Assembly (NCBI GenBank): GCA_944324635.1
Contig: CALUXC010000001.1
Location: 248,001 to 312,000, forward strand
Origin: Candidatus Avelusimicrobium intestinipullorum
Lineage (GTDB): Bacteria > Elusimicrobiota > Elusimicrobia > Elusimicrobiales > Elusimicrobiaceae
Direction of reading: 5' to 3'
Length of the DNA stretch: 64,000 nt
Within the stretch, counting starts at the first letter, position 1. Each line of letters begins with the position of its first letter. The position numbers and the translations under genes are program-made. Of the stretch, positions 35,704 through 44,806 are shown piece by piece. A model generated the notes under the pieces. That model did not search any database and was not told the origin of the DNA. It saw only the letters and a list, made by a program, of their open reading frames with translations.

Positions 35704-35867
35704 ATGAAAAAGTTATTTTCTTTGTTGTTAGTTCTAATGGGGGTAACCGTTTTGCTGCAGGCGGAAACGGAACCGTTTGTCACGTACCAGTGAAACCTGC
35801 TGTGGCGATGTCTGGTGAAGAGTATTGTGTGGACTATACCTGCCAACTGCAAAAGGGTTCCTTATAA
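35704..35867 (+). pseudogene. Array copy 3: leader and tail only, frameshifted
   Basis: An AAGGAG site and the leader MKKLFSLLLVLMGVTVLLQA are intact, but the frame stops at 35793 after ETEPFVTYQ. Shifted by one frame, the next codons read SGEEYCVDYTCQLQKGSL to a stop at 35867, which matches the C-terminal CPVYRC end of copies 1 and 2. The whole core and most of the Cys-rich domain are missing. This is a third unit collapsed by internal deletion. It could also be a very short exported peptide of 29 residues. Confidence 0.75.
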
Positions 35868-36006
35868 AGGCCTTGCTGTTGGTGGCTTAGGGTAAAGCTT
35901 AACTCCCTTTTGATTTGTCAAAAATGCTGTTTTTTGTGTGAGATTGAAATTCGTGGGAAAAGGGAGGCGGCAGCAACCAAAAGCCTTACAAGAAGGAATT
36001 TTAAGC

Positions 36007-36045
36007 AAAAAGCACCCCGGCAATAATTTGCCGGGGTGCTTTTTG
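36007..36045. terminator. Terminator of heptosyltransferase gene
   Basis: AAAAAGCACCCCGGC-AATAATT-GCCGGGGTGCTTTTTG, T-run on both strands; ends the minus-strand gene and may protect it from the array. Confidence 0.88.
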
Positions 36046-36054
36046 ATAGGAAAA

Positions 36055-37611
36055 CTATTTATGTGCGGCTTCCGGGGCAGGAAGTGCATGGTGTTCTTCC
36101 AGCATTTCTTTTGCGTTTTGGAAGACGCGCTGCGGCAGAATGTCTTTCATGCACTTAAAGTGCCCCAAGGGGCATTTTCTCCCCCCGTGCAAGGCGCAGG
36201 GGCGGCAGGGCAGCTCTTTCATTTCAATAACGCGGTGCCCTTCCCCATACGGGAAGAACCCCAGCTCACGCGTGGTGGGGCCAAAAATGGCCAGCGTAGG
36301 CACATCAAAGGCGGTGGCAATATGCATGGGGCCGGAGTCGTTGGTGATGAACAATTTGAAGTGTTTCATCAAGGCCATCAAATCGGCCAGGCTGGTTTTT
36401 CCGCACAGATTGGCGGCGTGTCCTTGGGAAAGCTGGCAGATTTTTTCGCCCAAATCGGCATCTTTGGCGCCCCCGCCCACCAACACGGCCGTTACGCCCA
36501 GTTCCGTTTGCAAGCGGCTGATTAACTGCACAAAATAGTCCATCGGCCAGCATTTGGTCGGCCAGGCGCTCCCCGCATGAATACCGACGAGCGTTTTGCC
36601 TTCTAAGTTAAAATCTTTCATCAAGCGGGCCACATTTTCTTCGGCCGACGGAGCATAGCGCATATTAAGTTTTTCGGCCGTGAATTTTTCTTTTACAATT
36701 CCCTGCAAGAGCGACAAATTCCGCTCCGCATCGTGAATCATCCAGGAAAAAGGCACCGTCTTCGTATAGAGGAACCACCCTTCGCTGGAAGTAAACCCGA
36801 TGCGCACCGGCACGCGGGAAAGCCACGCAATCAGCGCACTGCGAAAGCTGCGGTGCGGCACGAGCAAAATGTCTATGCCGGAAGCTTTGATGGCTTTGGC
36901 CGTTTTCCATACGCCCACAATTTTGTTCCAGCCTTTTTTATCGTTTAAGATAATTTCGGACACTTCTTTCATGGGGCGGAAGATGTCTTCCGTTTGGGGA
37001 CGGGTGATAACCACGATTTTGGTATCCGGGAACAGTTTGGCCGTTTTTTGGATAAGCGGGGTAGTCAGCACGCTGTCGCCAATGAACGAAGTTTGGAAAA
37101 TGCCGATTTTGTTTACTTTTTTGCCGTTCATATTGGCGTGGCGGTAGGCCCAGTCGCCCAGTTTGGGTTCTTTGTATTTGATTTCAATGCCCCAGGCTTT
37201 AAGCGCTTCTAAGTATTTGTCCAGGGTATGTTTTTCCAATACGGGCGAATTTTTGTGAAATTTTACGAACATGCGCCGCGCAATAGAGTTTTTATCGTAG
37301 CGCACGCGGTGCGGAATACGGCTGAAAAAGCCCATCAAAATGCTTTTTAAGGTGGCGTGCAAATCCAGGTAGTGGGTGTAATGGCCCGCGCGGATTTGGC
37401 GAATATTGGCCCACAGGCCTTTTTTGGCGACCATGATTTCATCAATGTCCGGGTGGCCGGCCAACGCTTGGGCAAATTGGGGTTTTACCATCAGCGTCAC
37501 ATGGGATTTGGGCCATTTGGCTTTAATGTTTTTGTATACGGGCGAAGACAGCACAATATCGCCCAGCGAGGAAAGGCGTACGACCAAAATTTTAGGTTCA
37601 TTTTCGTTCAT
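36055..37611 (-). CDS. Glycosyltransferase family 9 (heptosyltransferase) with duplicated N-terminal domain
   Basis: 518 residues against about 350 usual. Residues 7-150 are one GT9 acceptor-side domain (KILVVRLSSLGDIVLSSPVY). Residues 168-320 are a second (KIGIFQTSFIGDSVLTTPLI). Residues 335-500 are the single nucleotide-sugar domain with HAGSAWPTKCWP, TNDSGPMHIA and FGPT. A Cys-rich end (CRPCALHGGRKCPLGHFKC) follows. GT9 enzymes transfer ADP-heptose to the LPS core at the inner membrane. The gene follows kdtA with a 14-bp overlap, which fits core assembly. The extra domain is unusual. Confidence 0.88.
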   Translation of the reverse strand: MNENEPKILVVRLSSLGDIVLSSPVYKNIKAKWPKSHVTLMVKPQFAQALAGHPDIDEIMVAKKGLWANIRQIRAGHYTHYLDLHATLKSILMGFFSRIPHRVRYDKNSIARRMFVKFHKNSPVLEKHTLDKYLEALKAWGIEIKYKEPKLGDWAYRHANMNGKKVNKIGIFQTSFIGDSVLTTPLIQKTAKLFPDTKIVVITRPQTEDIFRPMKEVSEIILNDKKGWNKIVGVWKTAKAIKASGIDILLVPHRSFRSALIAWLSRVPVRIGFTSSEGWFLYTKTVPFSWMIHDAERNLSLLQGIVKEKFTAEKLNMRYAPSAEENVARLMKDFNLEGKTLVGIHAGSAWPTKCWPMDYFVQLISRLQTELGVTAVLVGGGAKDADLGEKICQLSQGHAANLCGKTSLADLMALMKHFKLFITNDSGPMHIATAFDVPTLAIFGPTTRELGFFPYGEGHRVIEMKELPCRPCALHGGRKCPLGHFKCMKDILPQRVFQNAKEMLEEHHALPAPEAAHK

Positions 37612-38872
37612 AATTGTTTACCACTTCCATGATTTTGTCGGTTGCTCCTTTGAAGCTTAACGCCGCGTTGCGCGCTTTTTCGGACATGTTTTCCAATTGC
37701 GCGGGATCGGCAAGCAGGCGCAGTACGGTCTGCTTGAAATTATTTTCGTCTACTAACACCCCCCCTCCGGTTTCCAGCAAGGCTTGGGCCGTCAGCGGGG
37801 CGTTGTAAAAGTATTTTCCAAACAAAACGGTTTTGGACAAAATGGCCGGTTCCAGCAGGTTGTGCGCTCCGCGCCGCTCTACCGAGCCGCCCACAAACGT
37901 CAGCGAGGCACAAGCATACAGGGATTGCAATAGCCCCATCACGTCGGCGCAGAGGATATCGGTTTCCTTGTCAAATTTGCCTTGGCTGACAAACGCATAA
38001 TGCAGCCCGCTTTGGCGTAAGGTGATTTCAATTTCCGCCTTGCGTTCCAAGTGGCGGGGAGCAAAGATGATTTTAATGCCTTTTTTGGCCAATTCCGGCG
38101 CGGCGCGCAGGAGCATGGTTTCTTCCAGCGGGTGCGTGCTGCCGCAAACTAAAATGGGCTTTCCGCTCCAGCCAAGCGCCGTGAGCAGTTTGTTTACTTC
38201 GTCAATTTTAGGCGGATTATCGTTGAGCGTGTCGTATTTGACGTTGCCGCATACAATCAGGCGCTCTTCGGGCATGCCCAGTTGGGCATAGCGGGCGGCG
38301 GCGTCTTTGGTTTGCAACGCAGCAAAAGAAAGTGTGCCCAGCACATAGCGAAACAACGGGCGGACCCATTTGTAGGCCCGGGCGGATTTGGCGGAAATGC
38401 GGCCGTTAATCAATGCCGCAGGCACCCCCGCTTGATGAGCGGCGGCCAACATGTTGGGCCAAATTTCCCGTTCCACCACGAACAAGCGATACGGGCGGGC
38501 CAGACGGATAAAACGCTTGCAGGAAGGATAAAAATCCAGCGGTGCAAGCAAGGCTTTGGAAATTTGAGGATTCTTTAGCGCGGTTTCTTTTCCGGCTTCG
38601 GTGGTGGTGGTGACGATAATATCGCGCTTATAAAATTCTTTAAGACGGGAAATAACTTCTTTCATGGACATTACTTCCCCCACGCTGGCACAATGCAGCC
38701 AAATAGCCTGCTGGGGAATAGAGCCTTCTTCCTCCAGCCCAAAGCGTTCTTTCAGCTCCTGCCCCAGATGTTTCAAGAGGCCTCTTCTGGGCGAAATGAG
38801 AAACCCGAACACCACGCCCAGTGCGGCGAAAGGGAAAAGAAAGTTGGTAAGAAGAAGCAAAAAATGTCCCAT
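37598..38872 (-). CDS. waaA: 3-deoxy-D-manno-octulosonate (Kdo) transferase
   Basis: 424 residues, normal for WaaA/KdtA. An N-terminal membrane anchor is followed by LHCASVGEVMSMKEVI with the catalytic Glu, PLDFYPSCKRFIR, VVEREIWPNML, LVCGSTHPLEE, IIFAPRHLER and GGSVERRGAHNLLEP. It adds Kdo to lipid A from CMP-Kdo and so proves LPS of the Kdo type. There is no ribosome site; CTGACG-17 bp-TATAAT puts the transcription start within about 2 nt of the ATG. Overlaps the heptosyltransferase gene. Confidence 0.95.
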   Translation of the reverse strand: MGHFLLLLTNFLFPFAALGVVFGFLISPRRGLLKHLGQELKERFGLEEEGSIPQQAIWLHCASVGEVMSMKEVISRLKEFYKRDIIVTTTTEAGKETALKNPQISKALLAPLDFYPSCKRFIRLARPYRLFVVEREIWPNMLAAAHQAGVPAALINGRISAKSARAYKWVRPLFRYVLGTLSFAALQTKDAAARYAQLGMPEERLIVCGNVKYDTLNDNPPKIDEVNKLLTALGWSGKPILVCGSTHPLEETMLLRAAPELAKKGIKIIFAPRHLERKAEIEITLRQSGLHYAFVSQGKFDKETDILCADVMGLLQSLYACASLTFVGGSVERRGAHNLLEPAILSKTVLFGKYFYNAPLTAQALLETGGGVLVDENNFKQTVLRLLADPAQLENMSEKARNAALSFKGATDKIMEVVNNYERK

Positions 38873-38881
38873 ATATCGTTT

Positions 38882-38910
38882 ATTATATGATATTTCAGCC
38901 TGTGCGTCAG
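38882..38910 (-). promoter_or_regulatory. waaA promoter giving a near-leaderless message
   Basis: Minus strand CTGACG (38910-38905), 17 bp, TATAAT (38887-38882), then 9 nt to the ATG. Confidence 0.55.
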
Positions 38911-38980
38911 CTTAAAAAATAAAAAAATAAGGGCGGTAGTTTAATCTGCCGCGGCCGGGCATATAGCATCGCAGGCGCAT

Positions 38981-39010
38981 AAAAAATCCCCGGGAGGTCC
39001 CGGGGATTTT
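38981..39010 (-). terminator. Terminator of AsmA gene
   Basis: Minus strand AATCCCCGGGACCTCCCGGGGATTTTTTA. Confidence 0.88.
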
Positions 39011-39026
39011 AGGAATAGACGATAGG

Positions 39027-41300
39027 TTATTTCTTGTTAGAGGACGAGTCGGATTTTTTGAATAATCCGCCCAAGCCTTTTAACGCGTCTTTAGCGGCGT
39101 CAACGGTGCCTTTTACGGTGTCCGTGGCGGCGGTGGCGGCCGTTTTGGTTACGTCCACCCCCGTTTTAACGGCGCCGGAGGCTACTTTGCCGGTAGTTTT
39201 TACCGCGCCGGCAGCCACATTGCCCGCCACATTGGCGGTGCCGCTTACCACTTTGCCGGGGGTTTTGTAGTTCAAAATGCCCCCCACCAAAGAACCGACG
39301 GTGCTGACTACGTCCAGCTTGCCGCTGGGGTTATCCATCGTGCCGCCGATTTTGATGACAACCGGCGTCTGAGACGTAAGCACCGTGGCGGAAACTTTCA
39401 TGTCCAGTTCCTTGGTCAGGAAGTTGATGTTCCCGCTGCCGGAGACATCGGTCAGCTTGGAGTTGAAAGTCGTTTTGTCCACACGCATAACGCCGTTTAC
39501 AAACGTGTAAATGCCTTCGGCACTGTCGTAGGAAATTTCGCCTTTTTTGGCGTTTTCCTGCGCGGGGAAGAGTTCCACATTCAGCGCGGCGGCCACTTTG
39601 CGCACAATGCTGATAGGCAAGAGCAGAATTTTGACGACTTTATTTTCTTTTACAAAAGAATCCAAGTCCGTAATGGCGCCGGGCTGAAGTTTGAACGTTA
39701 CCTGACCGTTGGTTTTGGTCATGGTGTCGGTCACGTCCGTCAAATTGGCCGACAGGGTAAACCCGTCCGCGCGGAAATAGGGCACGTCGATGGGGCCCAC
39801 TTTCACGTTGGCTTTCACGTTCATCAGCAGGTTGGAAGACGCACTGGCGGCAGTTTGGGCCGCGGGCTGTTGCGCCTGGGCCGGGGCCTGCGTTTGGGCG
39901 GTTGCTTCACTGGCTGCAGGCTGCTGAGCGGCGGGCAGTTTATCCAGTTTGAACTTGGCCAAATCCAAATCAAACACGATGTTCATCACTTCTTTGATGT
40001 TGCGGTACGAGAAAGAAGTGGTGAATTTTTCGCCGTTTAACAAGCCCGTCAGTCCGTTGCAGGACACGTCGTCAATAGAGGCGATGTTGACGGTACCGTT
40101 TAAGTTAGAAACCGTAAACGGTTCGTACATGGCGCTGATGTTCTTGAAGGACACGCTGCCGCTGACGTCTTTGCCGCCGAGTTTGTCGGTTGCTTTGAAC
40201 GAGCCGCTGATAATGCCGCCGGGGTTGAAGCCGGCCACGGTGTCGGTCATCTGTACGATTTGGGATAAGTCCGTAGAAAGCGCCGCATTGACGGAATACG
40301 TCGGCGTGGGGCTGTTCCAACCCACGGTGCCGTAGGCCGAGAAGGTGCTGTCCATGACGGACATCTTGGCTTCGGAAATAGTCGCGGAAGATTTTTCCAA
40401 ATCGGCCGCCGCTTTAAGGCTCATGTTGATAACGGGCAGCGAGAAGTTGGGCAGATTGGGCAGGAAGTCCGCAAAGATGGCGTTGTTAATGCCGCTTAAG
40501 CTGCCGGAGAAATCGGCCTGCGGGGCGGTAAAGTCGCGCACGCCGCCTTTAAGCTGGAAGCGGACCGTCTTGTACGAAGCGGAAATATCGTTTACCGTTA
40601 CGTAAGCGTTTTTCATGTCCAGGTTGGCCAAAAATACGCGCAGGGCGATATTGACCGGGACGGCCACGGCCGGGCCGTTCTTTTCCTGATAGAATGTGTT
40701 GAATTTGATTTTTACGTCAAACGGTTCCGTCAAATCAAACTGGTTGATTTCCAGGTTTAAGTTGTTGATGGAAGCGTCCATGCCGGTTTGCAGGTCTTTA
40801 TAATTAAAGCTGCAGTTGTTGGCGGCAATTTTGTCGGCCAGCAATACAAACGCGGCAGAAGCGTCCTGCATTTGGGGCTCTTGTTCCGCAGGGGCGTTCG
40901 GGTCCGAAGCGGGGATGAGCGTGTCAAAGTTGAACGAACCGTCTTTGTTCTTGGTCACGTTAATGTTCAGCCCGTCCAATTGTACGGTGCCGATTTCTAC
41001 GCGTTTTTGGAACAGCGGTTTTAAGGCAATTTTTACGACCAGCTTGTCGGCCTTGGCAAAAGTGCCGTTTTGGAAAGAGGTATTTTCGGAAATGGCAAAG
41101 TTATCCAGCGTTACCCCCACCAAGTTCAGGGAAATATCGTCAAACGTAATTTCCCGCTGCAAATTGGTTTTTGCGTACTCAAGGGCCATGCTCTTAAGTT
41201 TTTCGGGCGGGAACATCAGCCGCAGCGCGACCAATGCAGCCACCCCCAAAATCACGAGAACAAGCGCGATTTTGAAGCACAGTTTCAGGAATTTTTTCAT
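39027..41300 (-). CDS. AsmA-family envelope protein
   Basis: 757 residues. One N-terminal membrane helix (LCFKIALVLVILGVAALVAL) anchors a long periplasmic beta-rich domain. The N-terminal AsmA block (LQREITFDDISLNLVGVTLD) and C-terminal AsmA_2 block (VNGVMRVDKTTFNSKLTDVS, GNINFLTKELDMKVSATV) are present. The tail is a Val/Ala/Thr/Lys repeat of about 90 residues. AsmA/TamB-like proteins bridge the membranes and are linked to phospholipid transport and outer-membrane homeostasis. No ribosome site in the usual place; promoter TTGCCA-17-TACAAT sits 8 nt before the ATG. Confidence 0.87.
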   Translation of the reverse strand: MKKFLKLCFKIALVLVILGVAALVALRLMFPPEKLKSMALEYAKTNLQREITFDDISLNLVGVTLDNFAISENTSFQNGTFAKADKLVVKIALKPLFQKRVEIGTVQLDGLNINVTKNKDGSFNFDTLIPASDPNAPAEQEPQMQDASAAFVLLADKIAANNCSFNYKDLQTGMDASINNLNLEINQFDLTEPFDVKIKFNTFYQEKNGPAVAVPVNIALRVFLANLDMKNAYVTVNDISASYKTVRFQLKGGVRDFTAPQADFSGSLSGINNAIFADFLPNLPNFSLPVINMSLKAAADLEKSSATISEAKMSVMDSTFSAYGTVGWNSPTPTYSVNAALSTDLSQIVQMTDTVAGFNPGGIISGSFKATDKLGGKDVSGSVSFKNISAMYEPFTVSNLNGTVNIASIDDVSCNGLTGLLNGEKFTTSFSYRNIKEVMNIVFDLDLAKFKLDKLPAAQQPAASEATAQTQAPAQAQQPAAQTAASASSNLLMNVKANVKVGPIDVPYFRADGFTLSANLTDVTDTMTKTNGQVTFKLQPGAITDLDSFVKENKVVKILLLPISIVRKVAAALNVELFPAQENAKKGEISYDSAEGIYTFVNGVMRVDKTTFNSKLTDVSGSGNINFLTKELDMKVSATVLTSQTPVVIKIGGTMDNPSGKLDVVSTVGSLVGGILNYKTPGKVVSGTANVAGNVAAGAVKTTGKVASGAVKTGVDVTKTAATAATDTVKGTVDAAKDALKGLGGLFKKSDSSSNKK

Positions 41301-41308
41301 ACCTTACT

Positions 41309-41337
41309 ATTGTAGTTTTTTGAGCCTTGAGTGGCAA
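41309..41337 (-). promoter_or_regulatory. AsmA-gene promoter giving a leaderless message
   Basis: Minus strand TTGCCA (41337-41332), 17 bp, TACAAT (41314-41309), then 8 nt (AGTAAGGT) to the ATG. Confidence 0.6.
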
Positions 41338-41350
41338 GCAGGTAAAGCGG

Positions 41351-41659
41351 TTATTTTTTTGTGGGGTCCGTCGGCAGGGAGGGCGCTTGAGCGGAATTTT
41401 TGTTTCGGGCGGCGCGGAAAGCCTGCACGTCTTTGTGCACCAGCGTCAGCACCAGCAAAATAAAAGCGCCGTCGTCCGTAATGCCGATAAGCGGCATTAC
41501 GTCAGGCAAAAAATCCACCGGCGACAATAAATATACTACACATAAAACAGCCCAAAACAAGGTATTCCAGGGCATTTTCCACTTTCCCCGCAAAATGGCC
41601 CATACCATTGGGAAAAAGCTGGTAACGTCCTGAAATACCGTTGTTGGGCTGAATTTCAT
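41351..41659 (-). CDS. DUF1232 (YkvA-like) small membrane protein
   Basis: 102 residues. The family signature VYLLSPVDFLPDVMPLIGITDD spans a membrane hairpin, preceded by a helix (MPWNTLFWAVLCV). Bacterial and plant DUF1232 proteins are small membrane proteins of unknown or scaffold role. The stop of the Na/Pi gene lies 10 bp before its start on the same strand, so it is the second gene of that pair. Short hydrophilic C-terminus. Confidence 0.85.
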   Translation of the reverse strand: MKFSPTTVFQDVTSFFPMVWAILRGKWKMPWNTLFWAVLCVVYLLSPVDFLPDVMPLIGITDDGAFILLVLTLVHKDVQAFRAARNKNSAQAPSLPTDPTKK

Positions 41660-41669
41660 GTCAAAACTC

Positions 41670-43457
41670 CTACGCCTGGGGCGGCAACGCCGGTTGTTCC
41701 TGCGCCAGGGTGCTGTGGTAGACGCGGTCTTCCGCGCGCATACCCAAAATGTTTTCGTTTACGCGCATGGCATAATCGCCCATTCTCTCAAAGTTATTGA
41801 GAATATCGGCATAGGCCGTAATGGAATCGGGCGACGCTTCCTGCCCCGCATTGATGCGTTCGCGGCGGTCGCGCAGGAGGCGTTTGCGCAAGGCGTTTAA
41901 TTGTTCCTCGTCGCTAATGGCTTCGGCAAAGGTGCGTTCGGCCTGGGCCTGCCATTGGCGGGTGGGTTGTTGGAAGTCCACCAAAATGCGGCGGGTGCGT
42001 TTGGTGATTTCTTTGGTCAGCTTGGCAATTACTTCCAAGTCGTTCACGTCCGCCGTGGCAAACGGCTGTTTGGTGTGAAATTTTTCCAAAATGCGGGCAA
42101 TTTTTTCGCCGCAGTCGCCCATGCGTTCAATGCTGTTGAGCACGTCAAACAGCGAGAACGCCTGCGCCACCGCATGGCGCGAAAGGTTGCCGTGAGAGAG
42201 CGACGTTAAATACAAGTTGATTTTGTGTTCCAAAACGTCGGTCGTTTGTTCGGCTTCTTTCACGTCTTCAATTAAGCGGGTGAACATTTTTTCGTCGTCC
42301 ACTTTCACGGCGTGAATCAGCTTGTCCGTCATTTTGGTCACAAAGCTCATCATGCGTTCCACTTCTTTGCGCACGGCAATCAGCGCCAGTTCCGGCGTTT
42401 GCGTAAAGCGGGTGGAAAGATAAATCAGTTCGTGTTCTTTTTTGTCTTCGCGTTTGGATTTGGGAATAATCACGTACGTCAGCTTGGCCAGCTGGTTAAT
42501 CAGCGGCAGCATCAGCAAGGTGTTAAGCACGTTAAACGTGGTGTGAAACGCGGAAATATGATACGGAAGTACGGACGTAAGGGCTTCGGTTTCTTTCGTA
42601 TAGGGCGAACCGGGCACCAACCAGTCCACCAAGTGCACAAAGTGATTGAAAATGCACGATACCCAAATTACGCCTATTACATTAAAGAGGAAATGCCCCA
42701 ATGCGGCGCGGCGTGCATTTTTGCTGGCGCCGATGGCGGCCAGGTTGGCGGTGATGGTAGTACCGATGTTTTCCCCCAACACCAGGGCGCAGGAAGTCGG
42801 GAAGTCAATAATCCCGGCCGCCGCACAGGTGAGGGTCATGGCCATTACCGCGCTGGAAGATTGCAGAATAACCGTTAAAATCGTACCGCTTAAAATAAGC
42901 GTCAGCAAGTTAAAAAAGTTATTGGGCTGGAAGCGCGAAATCCACGCCACCACTTGCGGGTTTTGGGCAAAGTCGGCGGGAATGGCGTTTTTCATGATGT
43001 CCAAACCCAAGAACAACAGCCCGAACCCTAGCATCGTTTCGCCCAAGCGGCGAATGACGATGACCCGCGGAATGAACTGGGCGAAAAAGCCCACCGCAAT
43101 GACCGGCAATGCAAAGAGGGAAATTTGCATTTTGAAACCGAACAAGCTGACGATCCATGCCGTCATGGTGGTGCCGATGTTGGCGCCAAAAATGACACCC
43201 AGCGACTGGTGCAGCGTCAAAAGCCCGGCGCTGGCAAACCCCACCACCATTACCGTGGTGGCGCTGGAGGACTGAATAATGCTGGTGACCAACATGCCGC
43301 AGGCCGTAGCCGCAAAGCGGTTGGTGGTAGCGATACCCAAAAGCTGGCGCATTTTCTCGCCGGACACTTTTTGCAGGCCGTCGCTCATGATTTTCATGCC
43401 GAACAGGAATATCGCCAAGCCGCCTAAAAGGTTAAGCGTGTTTAGCAGGGTGGACAT
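41670..43457 (-). CDS. Na+/phosphate cotransporter with PhoU-like domain
   Basis: 595 residues. The N-terminal part has two inverted Na/Pi repeats, each with the signature Q-S-S-S-A: IIQSSSATTVMVVGFASAG and ILQSSSAVMAMTLTCAAAG. The C-terminal 220 residues are PhoU-like three-helix bundles (ALIAVRKEVERMMSFVTK, LNSIERMGDCGEKIARI, ILNNFERMGDYAMRV). It imports phosphate with sodium across the inner membrane and the PhoU part probably adjusts uptake. It fits the phosphate-ester genes elsewhere in the window. Ribosome site AAGGAGA. Confidence 0.93.
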   Translation of the reverse strand: MSTLLNTLNLLGGLAIFLFGMKIMSDGLQKVSGEKMRQLLGIATTNRFAATACGMLVTSIIQSSSATTVMVVGFASAGLLTLHQSLGVIFGANIGTTMTAWIVSLFGFKMQISLFALPVIAVGFFAQFIPRVIVIRRLGETMLGFGLLFLGLDIMKNAIPADFAQNPQVVAWISRFQPNNFFNLLTLILSGTILTVILQSSSAVMAMTLTCAAAGIIDFPTSCALVLGENIGTTITANLAAIGASKNARRAALGHFLFNVIGVIWVSCIFNHFVHLVDWLVPGSPYTKETEALTSVLPYHISAFHTTFNVLNTLLMLPLINQLAKLTYVIIPKSKREDKKEHELIYLSTRFTQTPELALIAVRKEVERMMSFVTKMTDKLIHAVKVDDEKMFTRLIEDVKEAEQTTDVLEHKINLYLTSLSHGNLSRHAVAQAFSLFDVLNSIERMGDCGEKIARILEKFHTKQPFATADVNDLEVIAKLTKEITKRTRRILVDFQQPTRQWQAQAERTFAEAISDEEQLNALRKRLLRDRRERINAGQEASPDSITAYADILNNFERMGDYAMRVNENILGMRAEDRVYHSTLAQEQPALPPQA

Positions 43458-43619
43458 AAGTGTTCTCCTTGAAGGACTGGATTAAAAAAAGAGAGAGCCC
43501 CTTTTTCGTAAGGCTCCCTCCGCGTAATACGGCAAAATTTTTTTCTTTGCGCTGGGCCGTCTGCTCAGGCAAAGGGTTGCACTGTATAGGATTACGGTAA
43601 ACGTGCAAATGGTTCATAG

Positions 43620-44747
43620 TTATTTGGACATTTTAATGCTTTGTCCGTTGTCTTCTTCCTCAGGTTGCGTTTCTTGCTTTTTGGCCTCAAACATTTGCCG
43701 ATTGGCTTCTATTTGGCGGGCCGTTTCATCGTCAAACAAAATGGTGGGCATGCGGTCTTCTTCCGCATACTGAATGGTATCTTCCTGGCGGGGCTGATAC
43801 ACTTGGTCCAAGTGTTCTTTTAATTCTTCTTCCCCGGAACCGGTTTTGACCGACGCTTTCACCACGCTCAAGCGCTGCACGTCTTCTTTCTGCACCGTTT
43901 TGCCCACGCCGGGCGGCAGGACGTTATTGTCTTCGCCGAACACTTGCGTGGTTTGGGCGGAAATCTGCGCTTGCGCAATAGGCGTAAAAGAATCGCGGTT
44001 TTCGCCGTAGTCAATATTTAAGAAAAAGAGTAAAAACGTGGCCATGGAAGCAATCCAGGACACGGAAATAATCAAAGCCATTGCGGCAAGAACCGCATAC
44101 CAACCCGGGGTAAGCGCGGCCAGATTAAAGCTGTCGGCAAAATAGAGCGGAACGGTGATATACATGCCCAAGCCAAGAACGACGCTCACCACCATCGGCC
44201 CAATCAAACACAGCACCGATACGCCAATCAACCGCCAAAAACAGTAGCCCGTAAGCTCCCAGCTATATATGATGGCACCCACCGGGCCTTGTTCTTTGAG
44301 GGCAATGGCCAGCGGAGCAAAGGATAAACGCAGGGCTAAAAATGCTAACGCCAGCAAAACAAGAATTCCAAATAAGAAAACACCGGAGAGCAACATCATA
44401 ATTCCCGTGCCTACGGCCATTACGGCCCCTATAATAAGGGCCAAAATAATCGTATAGATCGTCGGGAGAAAGGAGGCCGCCATGGAGTTGGAAACAGATT
44501 CGCCAAAATTATCCGCCTTGGCCGCCAGCAAGCGCCAAAACACCACGCTGGCGTACATGTTAATACAGGTGCGAATCAATGACGTAAAAATGGGGTGGAT
44601 ATTCAGTTTCTCGCCGGCAAACATCACGGCGAACGTAACTAACGCCAATACGACCAGAACGGCCAGTATGGAGGGCATGGCGCGGTTTGTCAGACGAATA
44701 CCGCCAGCGGCAAGACTGAAAATATTTTGTTGTTCTTTCAGGTCCAT
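43620..44747 (-). CDS. Polytopic membrane protein with cytoplasmic tail, unknown
   Basis: 375 residues. About six membrane helices lie between residues 25 and 245, resembling the membrane domain seen in some glycerophosphodiesterases, but no catalytic domain is attached. Residues 250-375 are hydrophilic and acidic (Glu/Gln/Asp-rich), probably disordered and cytoplasmic. AAAGGAT ribosome site. The gene stands between the flavoprotein and Na/Pi genes on the same strand with 59 and 162 bp gaps. No function assigned. Confidence 0.7.
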   Translation of the reverse strand: MDLKEQQNIFSLAAGGIRLTNRAMPSILAVLVVLALVTFAVMFAGEKLNIHPIFTSLIRTCINMYASVVFWRLLAAKADNFGESVSNSMAASFLPTIYTIILALIIGAVMAVGTGIMMLLSGVFLFGILVLLALAFLALRLSFAPLAIALKEQGPVGAIIYSWELTGYCFWRLIGVSVLCLIGPMVVSVVLGLGMYITVPLYFADSFNLAALTPGWYAVLAAMALIISVSWIASMATFLLFFLNIDYGENRDSFTPIAQAQISAQTTQVFGEDNNVLPPGVGKTVQKEDVQRLSVVKASVKTGSGEEELKEHLDQVYQPRQEDTIQYAEEDRMPTILFDDETARQIEANRQMFEAKKQETQPEEEDNGQSIKMSK

Positions 44748-44806
44748 GTATTTATCCTTTTTTACACAAACATTATAGCAAAACGCACGCGCCTGCGCGC
44801 AAGAAA

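Noticed and set aside
33154..35867. A CRISPR array or invertible shufflon at the variable locus
   Set aside because: There are no short regular direct repeats with spacers, no recombinase gene and no inverted copies; all units point the same way.
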